Positions 8,559 to 18,200 of a stretch of DNA of 35,807 bases are shown piece after piece. A program made the position numbers and the translations under genes. Origin of the DNA: an uncultured Bacteroidia bacterium (GTDB taxonomy: Bacteria > Bacteroidota > Bacteroidia > J057 > CALLMJ01); contig CALLMJ010000153.1 in assembly GCA_938006875.1 (NCBI GenBank), forward strand, positions 1 through 35,807. Direction: 5' to 3'. Below the pieces are notes generated by a model. That model was not told the origin of the DNA and made no database searches. It was given only the letters and a program-made list of their open reading frames with translations. How positions within the stretch are numbered: position 1 is the first letter of the stretch; each line of letters begins with the position of its first letter.

Positions 8559-9860
8559 ATGTTCAAAAATATTGGAATTGTTCTACAAAAAGAATATTTG
8601 ACAAGAGTTCGTCAAAAAACTTTTATTATTGCAACAATCTTAACGCCAATTGGTTTTATCTTATTGGGAGTTTTGCCTGCCCTTATTACAAGTTGGTCTA
8701 GTGATAGCGAGAAAATAACGGTATGGGTAATTGATGAAAAAAATCTTTTGGTTTCAAACCTTGAGTCTATGAATACTTCTGAAATTTATTATAAATCAGC
8801 AAATTACAGTTTAGCGGAAGGGAAAAATCAAATTAAAAATAAAGAGAATGAAGCGATATTGGTAATACCAGAATCATTTGACCCTAAAACATTGAATGTT
8901 ACACTTTACAGTTCAAAATCTTTATCGATTAGTTTGTTAGGCAAAATTAAGTCGCATTTAAAAAATCAAATTTCAGAATATAAATTAAATCAGGCTAATA
9001 TCTCAAAAGAACAAAAAGAACTTCTTAACTTTAATTTAGATGTCAATACAGTAAAAATTTTAGATGAAGGAGAAGAAAAAACATCAGCTATATTAGCAGT
9101 AGGTATTGGCTACATTATGGCAATTTTAATTTACATGTTTTTATTGATGTATGGCTCTATGGTAATGAGAGGAGTGGTGGAAGAAAAAAGCAATAGAATT
9201 ATGGAAATTATAGTTTCTACTGTAAAGCCCATTGAATTAATGATTGGTAAAATTGTGGGAATAGCATTAGTAGGTTTAACGCAATTTTCTATTTGGGTAA
9301 TTACCATTTTGTTATTTAATTTGATTCTGAGCTTTTTCATTAGTACAGAAGTAACCATTAATGAACAACAAGGGATTACAAAATCCGAAATGCAAAATAT
9401 CATGAATGAAGTATATTTTGCTATCAATAGTTTTAAAATCAGTTTGATTTTTCATTTTATTTTTTACTTTTTGGGTGGATATATTTTGTATGGAAGTTTA
9501 TTTGCCGCTATTGGAGCTATGATTGATAACGAGTCAGACGCTCAGCAATTATCTTTAATGGTGATTTTTCCGGTTTTAATACCTATTTTATTAATTGGTA
9601 ATTTTATTCAAAATCCCAATGGAAGCCTTGCTATTTTTATGTCAATATTTCCCTTATTTTCTTCTATAACCATGATGATAAGGCTTGCCGCTACTGATGT
9701 ACCTTGGTTTCAGTTAATTTTATCTCAAATATTATTAATTCTTGGTGTAATTGGATTAGGTTGGCTTTCTGCTAGAATTTTTAGAGTAGGAATCCTTCTT
9801 TATGGAAAAAAATATTCTTTTAAAGATGCCATAAAATGGGTATTTTATAAAAATGTATAA
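8559..9860 (+). CDS. ABC-2 type transporter permease (NatB-like)
   Basis: The 433-aa protein opens with EYLTRVRQKTFIIATILTPIGF, the usual start of NatB-like ABC-2 permeases: a cytoplasmic amphipathic segment then a first membrane helix. A periplasmic domain spans about residues 50-170. Further helices follow near 175-200, 225-255, 295-325, 335-360, 365-385 and 390-415. The conserved cytoplasmic segment VVEEKSNRIMEIIVSTVKPIELMIGKI lies between helices two and three. No ATPase (NatA-like) gene is in the window, so its partner must be elsewhere. It lies 3 bp after the acyltransferase gene and is probably cotranscribed. The substrate is unknown; Na+ efflux is the founding example of the family, not proof here. 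Confidence 0.85.
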   Translation: MFKNIGIVLQKEYLTRVRQKTFIIATILTPIGFILLGVLPALITSWSSDSEKITVWVIDEKNLLVSNLESMNTSEIYYKSANYSLAEGKNQIKNKENEAILVIPESFDPKTLNVTLYSSKSLSISLLGKIKSHLKNQISEYKLNQANISKEQKELLNFNLDVNTVKILDEGEEKTSAILAVGIGYIMAILIYMFLLMYGSMVMRGVVEEKSNRIMEIIVSTVKPIELMIGKIVGIALVGLTQFSIWVITILLFNLILSFFISTEVTINEQQGITKSEMQNIMNEVYFAINSFKISLIFHFIFYFLGGYILYGSLFAAIGAMIDNESDAQQLSLMVIFPVLIPILLIGNFIQNPNGSLAIFMSIFPLFSSITMMIRLAATDVPWFQLILSQILLILGVIGLGWLSARIFRVGILLYGKKYSFKDAIKWVFYKNV

Positions 9861-9919
9861 TTAAAATTTTGACTTTTCAAATTTTTATTGTATATTGCAA
9901 TAATTTTAAAGCAAAATTT

Positions 9920-10141
9920 ATGGCAACGATAAAACTCTTTTTAAAAAATTTGTTAATTTCCTTAATGACCGCCGGATTAATGTACCAAGTAGGAATTAAT
10001 GATTATATAGATTTCCCGAAAAATAATCCGAATGATTATATGATTTTCGCTTTATCCATTACATTTTGTGCATTCTTATTAACCTACAATCAACAAAACC
10101 AAGATAAAAAAATTCACCAAAGTGAAAAATTGGGTAGCTAA
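9920..10141 (+). CDS. Small two-helix membrane protein of unknown function
   Basis: The likely start is ATG 9920 (MATIKLFLKNLLISLMTAGL), giving 73 aa; a longer reading from a TTG at 9869 would add 17 non-typical residues. Two hydrophobic segments are seen, at about residues 8-24 and 42-58 (YMIFALSITFCAFLLTY), joined by a polar loop, with a short charged tail (QQNQDKKIHQSEKLGS). I do not recognise a family. It stands between the ABC permease and phoH, 59 bp after the former by this start, so it could be in either transcript. Confidence 0.55.
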   Translation: MATIKLFLKNLLISLMTAGLMYQVGINDYIDFPKNNPNDYMIFALSITFCAFLLTYNQQNQDKKIHQSEKLGS

Positions 10142-10221
10142 TTAAGCCTAAATGTAGAATAATAGTTGGAATATTTACTTCTTAATTAAGAATTCTATTA
10201 GCATTTATCAAATTTTTTTTA

Positions 10222-10229
10222 GATATTTG
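10222..10229 (+). promoter_or_regulatory. Probable -7 box (GATATTTG, 7 of 8) for phoH
   Basis: One mismatch to TAnnTTTG. The predicted start near 10233 gives a leader of about 11 nt to the GTG at 10244. It lies 37 bp after a perfect palindrome, TTCTTAATTAAGAA (10179-10192), of unknown role. Confidence 0.35.
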
Positions 10230-10243
10230 CCTCAAAAAACTGA

Positions 10244-11221
10244 GTGGAAGAAAAAAAAGATATTTTTGAACTGAACTATCAATTAGAAGAAATTAATCCT
10301 TTACACTTTTTTGGGCCCAATGATAGCTACCTGGATTTTTTAAGACAAACCTACCCAGATACCAAAATCATTGCAAGAGGTACTGAAATTAAAGTATTAG
10401 GGGAACCCGAAAAAATTCAAAAAATTTTACAAATCATTGAAAGTTTATATCAAGAAGTAAAAAAATATGGGCAACCCGAATTTATTAAAGTCAAACAAAT
10501 TATTTCTGGTAAAAAGGAATGGTCTGATGTAGATAAAGATTCTATAATTAAAGGATTTAACGATAAATGGATAAAACCTAAAACTCCTGGACAAAAGAAA
10601 TTAGTTGAAACTGTTGAAAATCATGATATTATATTTGCAGTGGGGCCAGCAGGTACAGGTAAAACTTACATTGCCGTTGCTTTAGCTGTAAAAGGTTTAA
10701 AAGAAAAAAAATATAAAAAAATTGTTTTAGTAAGACCTGCTGTTGAAGCAGGAGAAAGCCTTGGGTTTTTACCCGGTGATTTAAAAGAAAAAATTGACCC
10801 CTATCTCCGTCCTCTCTATGATTCTTTGGAAGATATGATTGGACCCGAAAAACTCAATGGTTACTTAGAAAAAAATATCATTGAAATTGTGCCTTTGGCT
10901 TATATGCGTGGTAGAACTTTAAATCAATCCATTATTATTATGGATGAAGCTCAAAATGCCACTGAAACACAAATGAAAATGTTTTTAACTCGTTTAGGTC
11001 AAGAATCAAAAATCATAGTTACCGGAGACCAGTCTCAAATTGATTTACCCAAATCTCAAAAATCAGGCCTTATACAAGCCGTTAAACTTTTAAAAAATGT
11101 AGAAGGAATTGGCTTTGTATTATTTAATACTCAAGATGTAGTTCGTCATCCCTTAGTTACCAAAATCATAAACGCTTACGAAAAAATTAATCACTCAACT
11201 GATAAAAATGAAAAATCTTAA
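10244..11221 (+). CDS. phoH: PhoH family protein (RNA-associated P-loop ATPase)
   Basis: The 325-aa protein has the PhoH/PhoL layout. An N-terminal KH-like segment (LHFFGPNDSYLDFL, IIARGTEIKVLG) covers residues 20-72. The C-terminal ATPase has a Walker A motif at 134-141 (GPAGTGKT), RPAVEAGESLGFLPGDLKEK, Walker B DEAQ at 234-237, and the sensor GDQSQIDLP. I chose the GTG at 10244 because it gives the normal family N-terminus (short acidic tail before LxFFGxND) and no ATG is in frame before that region. PhoH proteins are thought to act in RNA metabolism with YbeY-type partners. The gene overlaps the start of the next one by 14 bp, so the symporter is probably coupled to it. Confidence 0.92.
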   Translation: MEEKKDIFELNYQLEEINPLHFFGPNDSYLDFLRQTYPDTKIIARGTEIKVLGEPEKIQKILQIIESLYQEVKKYGQPEFIKVKQIISGKKEWSDVDKDSIIKGFNDKWIKPKTPGQKKLVETVENHDIIFAVGPAGTGKTYIAVALAVKGLKEKKYKKIVLVRPAVEAGESLGFLPGDLKEKIDPYLRPLYDSLEDMIGPEKLNGYLEKNIIEIVPLAYMRGRTLNQSIIIMDEAQNATETQMKMFLTRLGQESKIIVTGDQSQIDLPKSQKSGLIQAVKLLKNVEGIGFVLFNTQDVVRHPLVTKIINAYEKINHSTDKNEKS

Positions 11222-12650
11222 AATTGCTAATTTAGCCGTTATCATTGGCTCTCTCATAAACGCATTCCTAATTGTTTTAATTTATGGATTAGATATTCAA
11301 GTACCTAAAGTTGCTGAAATTTTTATTCGATGGGTGGGAGTATCTACATTTTTATATTACGGATTGGTAAAATCCTCCTTAACGGTTTGGGTTTTTATTA
11401 GTATGATTGTTGGGCTAGCCTTAGGAACAGACCTCCCAGAATTTTCTATTGAACTCAACGTGATTTCAAAAGTATTTTTAAAGCTCATTAAAACCGTTAT
11501 TGCTCCTTTACTTTTTGGTACCTTAGTGGTGGGAATTGCAGGGCATTCTGATATTAAACAAGTAGGAAGAATGGGTTGGAAATCTTTACTTTATTTTACT
11601 ATTGCAACCACTTTAGCTTTATTTATAGGATTGATTGCCATTAATTTTTCTAAAGCTGGTGCTGGAATACACAAACAAGATAAAAAAGAAAACCTTCAAT
11701 ATGACCCTAACCTTTTAAGTTTCAAAGTAGATACACTCTCCAAAGAATATACCTTACTATATGACCAAAAAGCTTTAAAAGAAGCTAAACCCAAACCCAA
11801 ACAAACTACTGAAGAAGTTATACTTCATATTTTCCCTGAAAATATAGCAAAAATGATTTATGAAGGACAAGTTCTACAAATTGTGGTATTTAGTATTTTA
11901 TTTGCTATGGGTTTGATGATGGTGAGTGAACCTCATAAAACACGAATGATTCATTTTGCTGAAGATTTATCGGAAGTGATGTTTAAATTTACTCATTTAA
12001 TTATGTATTTAGCACCTTTTGCGGTTGCGGCTGCTATTGCATATACGATTGGAAAAATGGGTTTCGGAATTTTAGTAAATTTAGGAATTTTATTAGCCAC
12101 ATTGTATTTAGCTCTTTTTGCATTTATTCTTTTGGTATTGACTCCTATCATGCTAATACTTAAAATCCCTATTCTTAAATTTTGGAAAGCAGTTATTGAC
12201 CCCGCCTCACTTGCATTTGCAACAGCAAGCTCTGAAGCCGCATTACCCAAAGCAATGACCGCAATGGAAGCCTTTGGAGTACCTAGAAAAATTGTTTCTT
12301 TTGTGATTCCAACTGGTTACAGCTTTAATTTAGATGGTACTACCTTATATTTAAGTTTAGCAACTATATTTGTAGCACAAGCCGCTGGAATTGATTTTTC
12401 TTGGAGCCAACAATTAGGAATTATGGCAACTTTATTACTCATGAGTAAAGGTGTTGCAGGAGTACCCAGAGCTTCTTTAGTGATTTTATCGGGTGCCGCT
12501 ACCATGTATGATTTACCTGAATGGCCTATTGCCGTTATTCTCGGTATTGATGCACTTATGGATATGGCAAGAACTTCCGTAAACTTAATTGGTAATTGCT
12601 TAGCAAGCGTTGTCATTGCAAAATGGGAAGGCGAATTCCCCTCAGAATAA
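11208..12650 (+). CDS. Dicarboxylate/amino acid:cation symporter (DAACS family)
   Basis: The 480-aa polytopic protein has the family's signature segments. These are VFLKLIKTVIAPLLFGTLVVG, the re-entrant hairpin 1 serine-rich motif ATASSEAALP, NLDGT in helix 7, the hairpin 2 motif MSKGVAGVPRASLV, and DALMDMARTSVNLIGN in helix 8, whose D, R and N contact substrate and cation. A long polar loop at about 150-205 is rich in K and E and sits where the family is variable. The protein imports C4-dicarboxylates or Glu/Asp with H+ or Na+; which one is not decidable by eye. An N-terminal extension with two extra hydrophobic segments precedes the canonical first helix. A strong terminator follows at 12837. 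Confidence 0.93.
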   Translation: MKNLKIANLAVIIGSLINAFLIVLIYGLDIQVPKVAEIFIRWVGVSTFLYYGLVKSSLTVWVFISMIVGLALGTDLPEFSIELNVISKVFLKLIKTVIAPLLFGTLVVGIAGHSDIKQVGRMGWKSLLYFTIATTLALFIGLIAINFSKAGAGIHKQDKKENLQYDPNLLSFKVDTLSKEYTLLYDQKALKEAKPKPKQTTEEVILHIFPENIAKMIYEGQVLQIVVFSILFAMGLMMVSEPHKTRMIHFAEDLSEVMFKFTHLIMYLAPFAVAAAIAYTIGKMGFGILVNLGILLATLYLALFAFILLVLTPIMLILKIPILKFWKAVIDPASLAFATASSEAALPKAMTAMEAFGVPRKIVSFVIPTGYSFNLDGTTLYLSLATIFVAQAAGIDFSWSQQLGIMATLLLMSKGVAGVPRASLVILSGAATMYDLPEWPIAVILGIDALMDMARTSVNLIGNCLASVVIAKWEGEFPSE

Positions 12651-12668
12651 CTTTTTAGTTTTTTATCA

Positions 12669-12730
12669 GGGCGTCTCCCTCACTTCGCTCGGGTCTAAGA
12701 CCGCTAACGATTCAGTATTTTGGCGCCCCC
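12669..12730. repeat. GC-rich intergenic element starting GGGCGT with inverted ends
   Basis: A 62-bp GC-rich island in otherwise AT-rich DNA opens with GGGCGTCTCCC and closes with GGCGCCCCC; the ends GGGCG and CGCCC are inverted. It contains ACCGCTAACGATTCAG. It shares the GGGCGT opening and a later CTAACGA with the element at 18521-18596. It resembles dispersed GGGCGT...CTAACG repeats I recall from other Bacteroidota genomes; that link is from memory. Confidence 0.45.
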
Positions 12731-12836
12731 AATGTATAATCCATTGACTGTTCATACTTCGTAACCAAAGGTAATGCAAAACCTTCACAAATCCTTCCAC
12801 TCGCAATTTTTGCATAATCCCAAATCTTCCTAATTG

Positions 12837-12876
12837 AAAAATTCTCTTTACTTTTTAATGTAAAGAGAATTTTTTT
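12837..12876. terminator. Rho-independent terminator between convergent genes
   Basis: An 11-bp stem (ATTCTCTTTAC / GTAAAGAGAAT) with an 8-nt loop is followed by a run of T on the plus strand and preceded by AAAA, so it can work in both directions. It ends the symporter transcript and the convergent DUF4476 gene. Confidence 0.85.
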
Positions 12877-12906
12877 ATGAGCTAAAACTATCTAAAATAT
12901 TGAACT

Positions 12907-13746
12907 TTACCTTCTCGAACGGATAAAACTATCTAATTCAGAAATGGATGATTCAAAATTAAAAGCTTGATTTACAATAAAATAATTGCCTATATCATAG
13001 GTATAACCATAAGCAAATTTAGCAAATTCTAATTTAGAACTTTCAAAACTAAATAAGTCCATTATTTCTTTGACATCTTTTGATAACAAGCAGTTAGTAC
13101 CAATTACTTGTTTTGCAACAGAAAGTTTTGTACTCTCAAAATTATTTCTTTGGATAGTTTGTTTAATTTCATTAAATGCTGCATCAGAAATAGGATAAGG
13201 GCAACCAATAGGTCCATTATAGCCGGGTAAAGGATTGGGGTTAGGATTATTTAAAACTGGATTACCTTGTGGCGTTGTGTTTTGATTACCACCAATATTA
13301 ATATTAATTTGAGGGTTGATAACCGTATTATTGTTTCCTGTTGGAATATTGGGTTGAGGTATAATTTGATTAGGAGGCGGTGTTCCAAAATTATTCACTG
13401 GAGGATTATAAGCTATTGGAACCATGTTGTACAACCTTAAAACGTATTCATTACGATTATTTTTTTTCAAATTATAATAAAATTCGCTTCCAGCTTCTAA
13501 AAATACATTAGACTTTACCATGATTGTAAAACCATTTTTCTGAACAACTTGAATAATTAATTTATGCAAACCAGGAGCTAAACCATCTACTCTCACTTGG
13601 GTCTGAGATGCCTGATTAATGGGTTCTCCATCAACAGTCAATAAAAATTGCTCCATGTTATCGCTACCAATAATTAAATTGGAGAATTGTGCCTCTAAAT
13701 TGCTGAACAAAAAAATTAAACTTATAAATAATGCTCTTGAAATCAT
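12907..13746 (-). CDS. DUF4476 domain-containing exported protein
   Basis: The 279-aa protein has a signal peptide (LFISLIFLFSNLEAQ). A PEGA-like beta domain follows (about residues 25-110: FLLTVDGEPINQASQTQVRV, LAPGLHKLIIQV). A low-complexity Asn/Pro/Gly linker lies at about 115-180. The C-terminal DUF4476 domain covers about 185-279 (ISDAAFNEIKQTI, SFESSKLEFAKFAY, NYFIVNQAFNFESSI). This arrangement is widespread in Bacteroidota, with the protein in the periplasm or on the outer membrane; the function is not known. Single gene with its own -7 box and a shared terminator. Confidence 0.88.
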   Translation of the reverse strand: MISRALFISLIFLFSNLEAQFSNLIIGSDNMEQFLLTVDGEPINQASQTQVRVDGLAPGLHKLIIQVVQKNGFTIMVKSNVFLEAGSEFYYNLKKNNRNEYVLRLYNMVPIAYNPPVNNFGTPPPNQIIPQPNIPTGNNNTVINPQININIGGNQNTTPQGNPVLNNPNPNPLPGYNGPIGCPYPISDAAFNEIKQTIQRNNFESTKLSVAKQVIGTNCLLSKDVKEIMDLFSFESSKLEFAKFAYGYTYDIGNYFIVNQAFNFESSISELDSFIRSRR

Positions 13747-13772
13747 ATCTTGATTACTTTCAAATCAAATGC

Positions 13773-13780
13773 CAAAATTA
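13773..13780 (-). promoter_or_regulatory. Bacteroidota -7 box (TAATTTTG) for the DUF4476 gene
   Basis: Exact TAnnTTTG match on the minus strand; predicted leader of about 23 nt to the ATG at 13746. Confidence 0.6.
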
Positions 13781-13814
13781 ATATTTTTTTGTGATAATTA
13801 AAAAAAATCAAATT

Positions 13815-14942
13815 TTACTTACTCAAAATTGAATTTTTATGCTCGTTAAATAAAGGTGCTTGTAACAAATCAGTTTCCAATGCAATACCTTTAAATGCTA
13901 TCGTCTTTAATCCTTTGGGTTTCCCTTGATGGTAAAAAATTAAATCTTTTGCATAATCTGATTCTAAAATGGTTTTTACATCATTCACGGGTGCACAAGG
14001 AATTTTTAATTCATTCCATATTATGATCCATTCTTTTTGACTTTTTTGAAGAATTTTATTTGCTAAAATAGGTTTTAAAACTTTTCTATTTTTTACTCTT
14101 TGAGGATTGTTATGAAACCTTTCTTCGGTGCATAAGTCTTCTGAATTTAAAGATTTACATAAATTTAAAAATTCTTTATCATTACCTACCGCTAGCATTA
14201 CAAATTTTTTATCAAGGGTTTCAAAGATTGCACCATAAGGAAAAATAGAGGGATGTTCAGATCCCAAAGGTTCTGGGTTTTGTCCTGAAACTAAGAATGC
14301 GGTTCCTTGATTTGCTAATGAAGCTATACCCGCTTCAATTAAAGAAACAGAAACTTTTTTTCCTTTATTAGTAAAAGTCCTTTCATACAAAGCAATTAAA
14401 ATGGCTTGTTTTAACTGATGAGAAGCCATTAAATCCATAAAAGCAACGGGCATTTTTTGAGGTAATCGTCCGGGTTCTCTATTCAAATACATAAAACCAG
14501 CTTCCGCTTGAATTACTGCATCATAACCCGTTCTATCAGAATTTTCTCCGTAACCTGTAATTTCTCCTATAATTAATCTTGGATTGAGTTTCAAAAGAAA
14601 TTCTGTTTCTAAACCTAATTTAGAAGCATCGCCTGGTTTTAAATTTATAATTAAAACATCAGAATTTTGAATAAACTCATAAACAATTTCTCGGTCATAT
14701 TCTTCCAATAAATCTAATGCAATAGAATATTTTCCAAGGTTCGCAGAAGTAAAATATGCTGATGGATTAGCAGTTTCTCCCTGAATAAGCCACTTACGTG
14801 TTACATCACCATGGGTTTTAGGGTTTTCAATTTTGATAACTTTTGCACCAAGCTCTGCAAAAAACTGACCTACTTGAGGTGCTGCTAATACCGTAGCGAT
14901 TTCTATAACTTTTAAATCTTTAAAAACGGGCGTATTTTCCAT
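13815..14942 (-). CDS. CaiB/BaiF-type CoA-transferase (family III)
   Basis: The 375-aa protein starts at ATG 14942 (MENTPVFKDLKVIEIATVLA). Family III markers are visible: LAAPQVGQFFAELGAKVIKIENP, IQNSDVLIINLKPG, and the segment VAFMDLMASHQLKQAILIAL with the catalytic aspartate in the MDL triplet. GKKVSVSLIEAGIASL and the C-terminal IPCAPVNDVKTIL also fit. These enzymes transfer CoA between carboxylic acids through an aspartyl-CoA thioester; the alpha-methylacyl-CoA racemases are a branch of the same fold. The specific acid is not deducible. The start codon overlaps the stop of the small lipoprotein reading frame upstream (TGATG), suggesting translational coupling. Confidence 0.9.
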   Translation of the reverse strand: MENTPVFKDLKVIEIATVLAAPQVGQFFAELGAKVIKIENPKTHGDVTRKWLIQGETANPSAYFTSANLGKYSIALDLLEEYDREIVYEFIQNSDVLIINLKPGDASKLGLETEFLLKLNPRLIIGEITGYGENSDRTGYDAVIQAEAGFMYLNREPGRLPQKMPVAFMDLMASHQLKQAILIALYERTFTNKGKKVSVSLIEAGIASLANQGTAFLVSGQNPEPLGSEHPSIFPYGAIFETLDKKFVMLAVGNDKEFLNLCKSLNSEDLCTEERFHNNPQRVKNRKVLKPILANKILQKSQKEWIIIWNELKIPCAPVNDVKTILESDYAKDLIFYHQGKPKGLKTIAFKGIALETDLLQAPLFNEHKNSILSK

Positions 14943-15164
14943 CAAGGTATAATAAAATTGATATTTACTGTGGTATTGAGTTGAGCTTTATTATCTAATG
15001 TAAAGTTGGTTGCAGTTGAATTCATCCAGTCTCCACTATTAATGGTTCCATTTTCGTCTTTATCCACCATCTCTAAAACATAATCTGTATTCATTTCGTT
15101 GTTCTTTTTTACAGGCTGATAAAAAAACTAAGATAAATAACCCGAAAAGAATGAAACGTTTCAT
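14942..15164 (-). pseudogene. Small EF-hand-like lipoprotein, frame broken at an A6 run
   Basis: From ATG 15164 the frame encodes a lipoprotein signal peptide, MKRFILFGLFILVFLSAC, with Cys as the lipidated residue. Directly after the Cys codon is a run of six A (T on the plus strand, 15105-15110). In the original frame a stop comes 16 residues later. Removing one A joins a frame that runs 50 more residues from the internal ATG at 15094 to the TGA at 14944-14942. That part contains DKDENGTINSGD, a perfect EF-hand loop pattern (D1, D3, N5, G6, I8, D12). I read this as one small lipoprotein of about 73 aa with a one-base insertion, by mutation, sequencing error or natural slippage. It is directly coupled to the CoA-transferase start. 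Confidence 0.65.
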
Positions 15165-15189
15165 TAAAATCATTTTTTTTGCGAAGTTA

Positions 15190-15197
15190 CAAATTAA
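15190..15197 (-). promoter_or_regulatory. Probable -7 box (TTAATTTG, 7 of 8) for the lipoprotein/CoA-transferase unit
   Basis: One mismatch to TAnnTTTG on the minus strand. The predicted start is near 15186, giving a leader of about 13-22 nt depending on which of two in-frame ATGs (15173 or 15164) is used. Confidence 0.4.
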
Positions 15198-15235
15198 TGT
15201 AATTGAACAAAAAATATTTATAATTACTAAAAAAC

Positions 15236-15268
15236 AAAAAAGCCACCTTATTATAAGGCGGCTTTTTT
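15236..15268 (-). terminator. Rho-independent terminator of the DUF2723 gene
   Basis: On the minus strand the stem GCCGCCTTA / TAAGGTGGC (one G-T wobble, 3-nt loop) is followed by TTTTTTG. It lies 15 bp after the stop codon at 15283. Confidence 0.85.
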
Positions 15269-15282
15269 AGGGGAAAGAAATC

Positions 15283-18200
15283 TTATTCCATTTCTTTTAA
15301 TGCAGAATCCACTAAAGCTTGGTTTCCTAAAAATTGTTTAACGTATTGTTCATATTGAGGGTCACCGGTTACTTGCGATAATTCAGTTGCGAAAGCTTTT
15401 AGTTTATCAAACTTTTTAGATTCTGTATATGCACGCATAATTAATTGGCAAGCATACATATCCAAACTTTCTGGGTCTATTCTTCCTTTGAAACGAATTT
15501 TATCATAAGTAAAGGAATCAAAAGCACGTTTTTTTGCAATTTGAATTAATTCATCTGCTGATTGATTTTCTCCGATTTTCAAATAAGCTCTAGCGTTAAT
15601 AGCTAAATTATAGGATTCCGTTGGAACAGCTTCATCTGTGATTACTTTACGAGCATGGTCTAAAACCTCTTTGGCTTCTTTTTTATTGTTTGTAATAATC
15701 TGTTCGATTTCTGCTTTTTTATTAGCGTCAAGTTTAGGGTTTTGAAGCTCTTTTTCTAAATTTTCATTTTCTTCTATATAACTCATCGCTAATCGGAAGA
15801 AATTACTTCTGAAATTACCAACCATCCTCTTAATATTAGCATCATTGAAAATTGATGGGTCATCTAAACCTCTAAAACGGAATTTTTTCATTAAGTTTTC
15901 TTTCATGATTTCTCTATCCGTTCTACCAAATGAATATTGAGAGCCTTTACTTTTTATGGGAACCACTCTATAAGCTAACCCTTCTAATTGGAAATAATCC
16001 ATTAAATTTACATAGCTACTTTGAGGAATGGTAATTGCAAAATAAATAGGGCGTTTCCAACCTTGTTTTGCGTTGGTCATAATCATATCCTTGATTAACA
16101 AGTCTTGTTTCAATAGATATTGATTATTACGAGATTTGATTTCCCATAACATTGGAGATTCAACTAAATCTAAATCCTTTTCTTTGACTACACCATTTTT
16201 CACTAAGTCTTCTTTATTAACAGGTACTTCAATAACTTGAGTGGGGAACATAGAAAAAGCATTTCTTTCACCGATGTATTGTTCAAGAGGTAAAGATATG
16301 GGAAGAGGTTCAGAATCATTAGATTTCAAGTTTTTTAATTGGTCAATATACCAATCCGTATTTAGTAAGGAAAGGTTAACAATTCTTACATCCGTTCTAA
16401 CTCCTTCAACTTCTTGTAAATACCAAAGAGGGAAGGTATCATTATCACCATTGGTAAACAAAATAGCGTTAGGAGCGCAAGAATTTAATAAGTTATAAGC
16501 GGAATCAGGAGCAACATAATTTCCAGCACGTGAATGGTCTTTCCAATTCACTGCGCCCATAATTCCGGGAACCAATATCAATGCTAAACCACCTTGAACA
16601 GCTACAGGAACTTTAATTTTATTTTGTTCAAAAATTTCTTTTAATCCTAAAACTCCCAAACCAATCCAAATACAAAAAGTTTGGAATGAACCTGCGTAGG
16701 AATAATCCCTTTCACGAGGTTGAGAAGGTGTTTGGTTCAAGTAGATAATAATAGCAAGACCAGTAAAGAAAAATAAAGTAGCAACCACTAAAAAGTCTTT
16801 TTTGGAACGTGAATAATGCCAGAATAATCCTAATAATCCTAAAATTAAAGGTAAAAAGTAGTAATGATTTTTGGTTTCATCTTTTTTATAAAAATCAGGG
16901 ACGTTGTTACCGGGTCTTTTAATTAAACCATCTTCCCAGTCTGCATCTTGAATATCATTTTCACGACCAACAAAATTCCATAAGAAATATCTCCAGTACA
17001 TGTGATAAACTTGGTATTTCCAAAAGAACTTCATGTTTTCTTGTCCAGTGGGCTGGTCATCGGTGGGGTCATTGGGGTCAGCACCTTTATTTTTAACGAA
17101 ATTTGAGTATCCAAAAAGACCTGAGTTATAATGAGAAGAGCTGTGCATTCTAGGAAAAAATCTTTGGGAACCTGCAGGATATTTTGGTTCTTTTCTGAAA
17201 CTTTCTAAGAAATATCTTGATTTACCAGGAACTTTGATATAAATAGGTTTACCTTTTTTGATTGGGTCTTCAGTAGGTCTAGCGTTATACATAGGACCAT
17301 AAAATAAAGGTCTGTCTCCATATTGTTCACGTTTTAAATAGCTCAACATAGACATAACGTCTTCAGGGTTGTTTTCATCTATTGGAGGGTTTGCTTGTGA
17401 ACGTATAAAAATCAAAGCGTAAGAAGAATAACCAATATAAATCATTAAAACAGAAACTAAAACCGCATTTAAAATAGGTTTTTGAGTTTTTTGAGAATAA
17501 TAAATTCCATATACTAAACCACCAATTAAAGTAGCTAGTCCTAAGGTCATACCTGTACCGAAAGGTAAACCTAAACCATGTTGAGCGCCTTGTTCAGTTT
17601 CATAACCCGTAAAGAAAATTTCTAAGGATTTAATAATATCAAAAGTAATTTGAATTACACCGTATTGAATTACTGCTAAAATGACAGCACCTATGAAAAG
17701 TGAAGTTAAAACTCCGAAGGTAGTAGGTTTTTCTGTTTTTTTGTAATAATAAATGAGTGCAAGTGAAGGAATGGTTAATAAGTTTAACAAGTGTGCACCA
17801 ATAGAAAGACCCATGAGATAAGCAATTAAAACAATCCATTTTAAATGATTGGGTTCATGAGACCTAGATTCCCATTTTAACATTAACCATACTACAATTG
17901 CTGTAAAAAATGAAGACATCGCATAAACTTCAGCTTCTACTGCATTAAACCAAAAAGAATCTAAAAATGTACAGGTTAATGCACCAACAGCTCCTGCAAA
18001 CATTAATGCTATGGTAGTATTTTTATCGGGATTTTCTATATTTGGAGCTACAATTTTTTTTCCAAGCATTGTGATAGTCCAGAAAATAAATAAAACTGTA
18101 AAAGATGAAGAAAACACAGAAACTAAGTTAATCATAAAAGCAACTGTTTCAGAGGTAGGTGCAAAAATCGCAAATAATCTACCAATTAATAAGAATAATG

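Noticed and set aside
12661-12735. Possible tRNA or structured small RNA in the GC-rich segment after the symporter
   Set aside because: No tRNA cloverleaf or CCA end is readable, and inverted ends with a shared motif fit a short repeat better.
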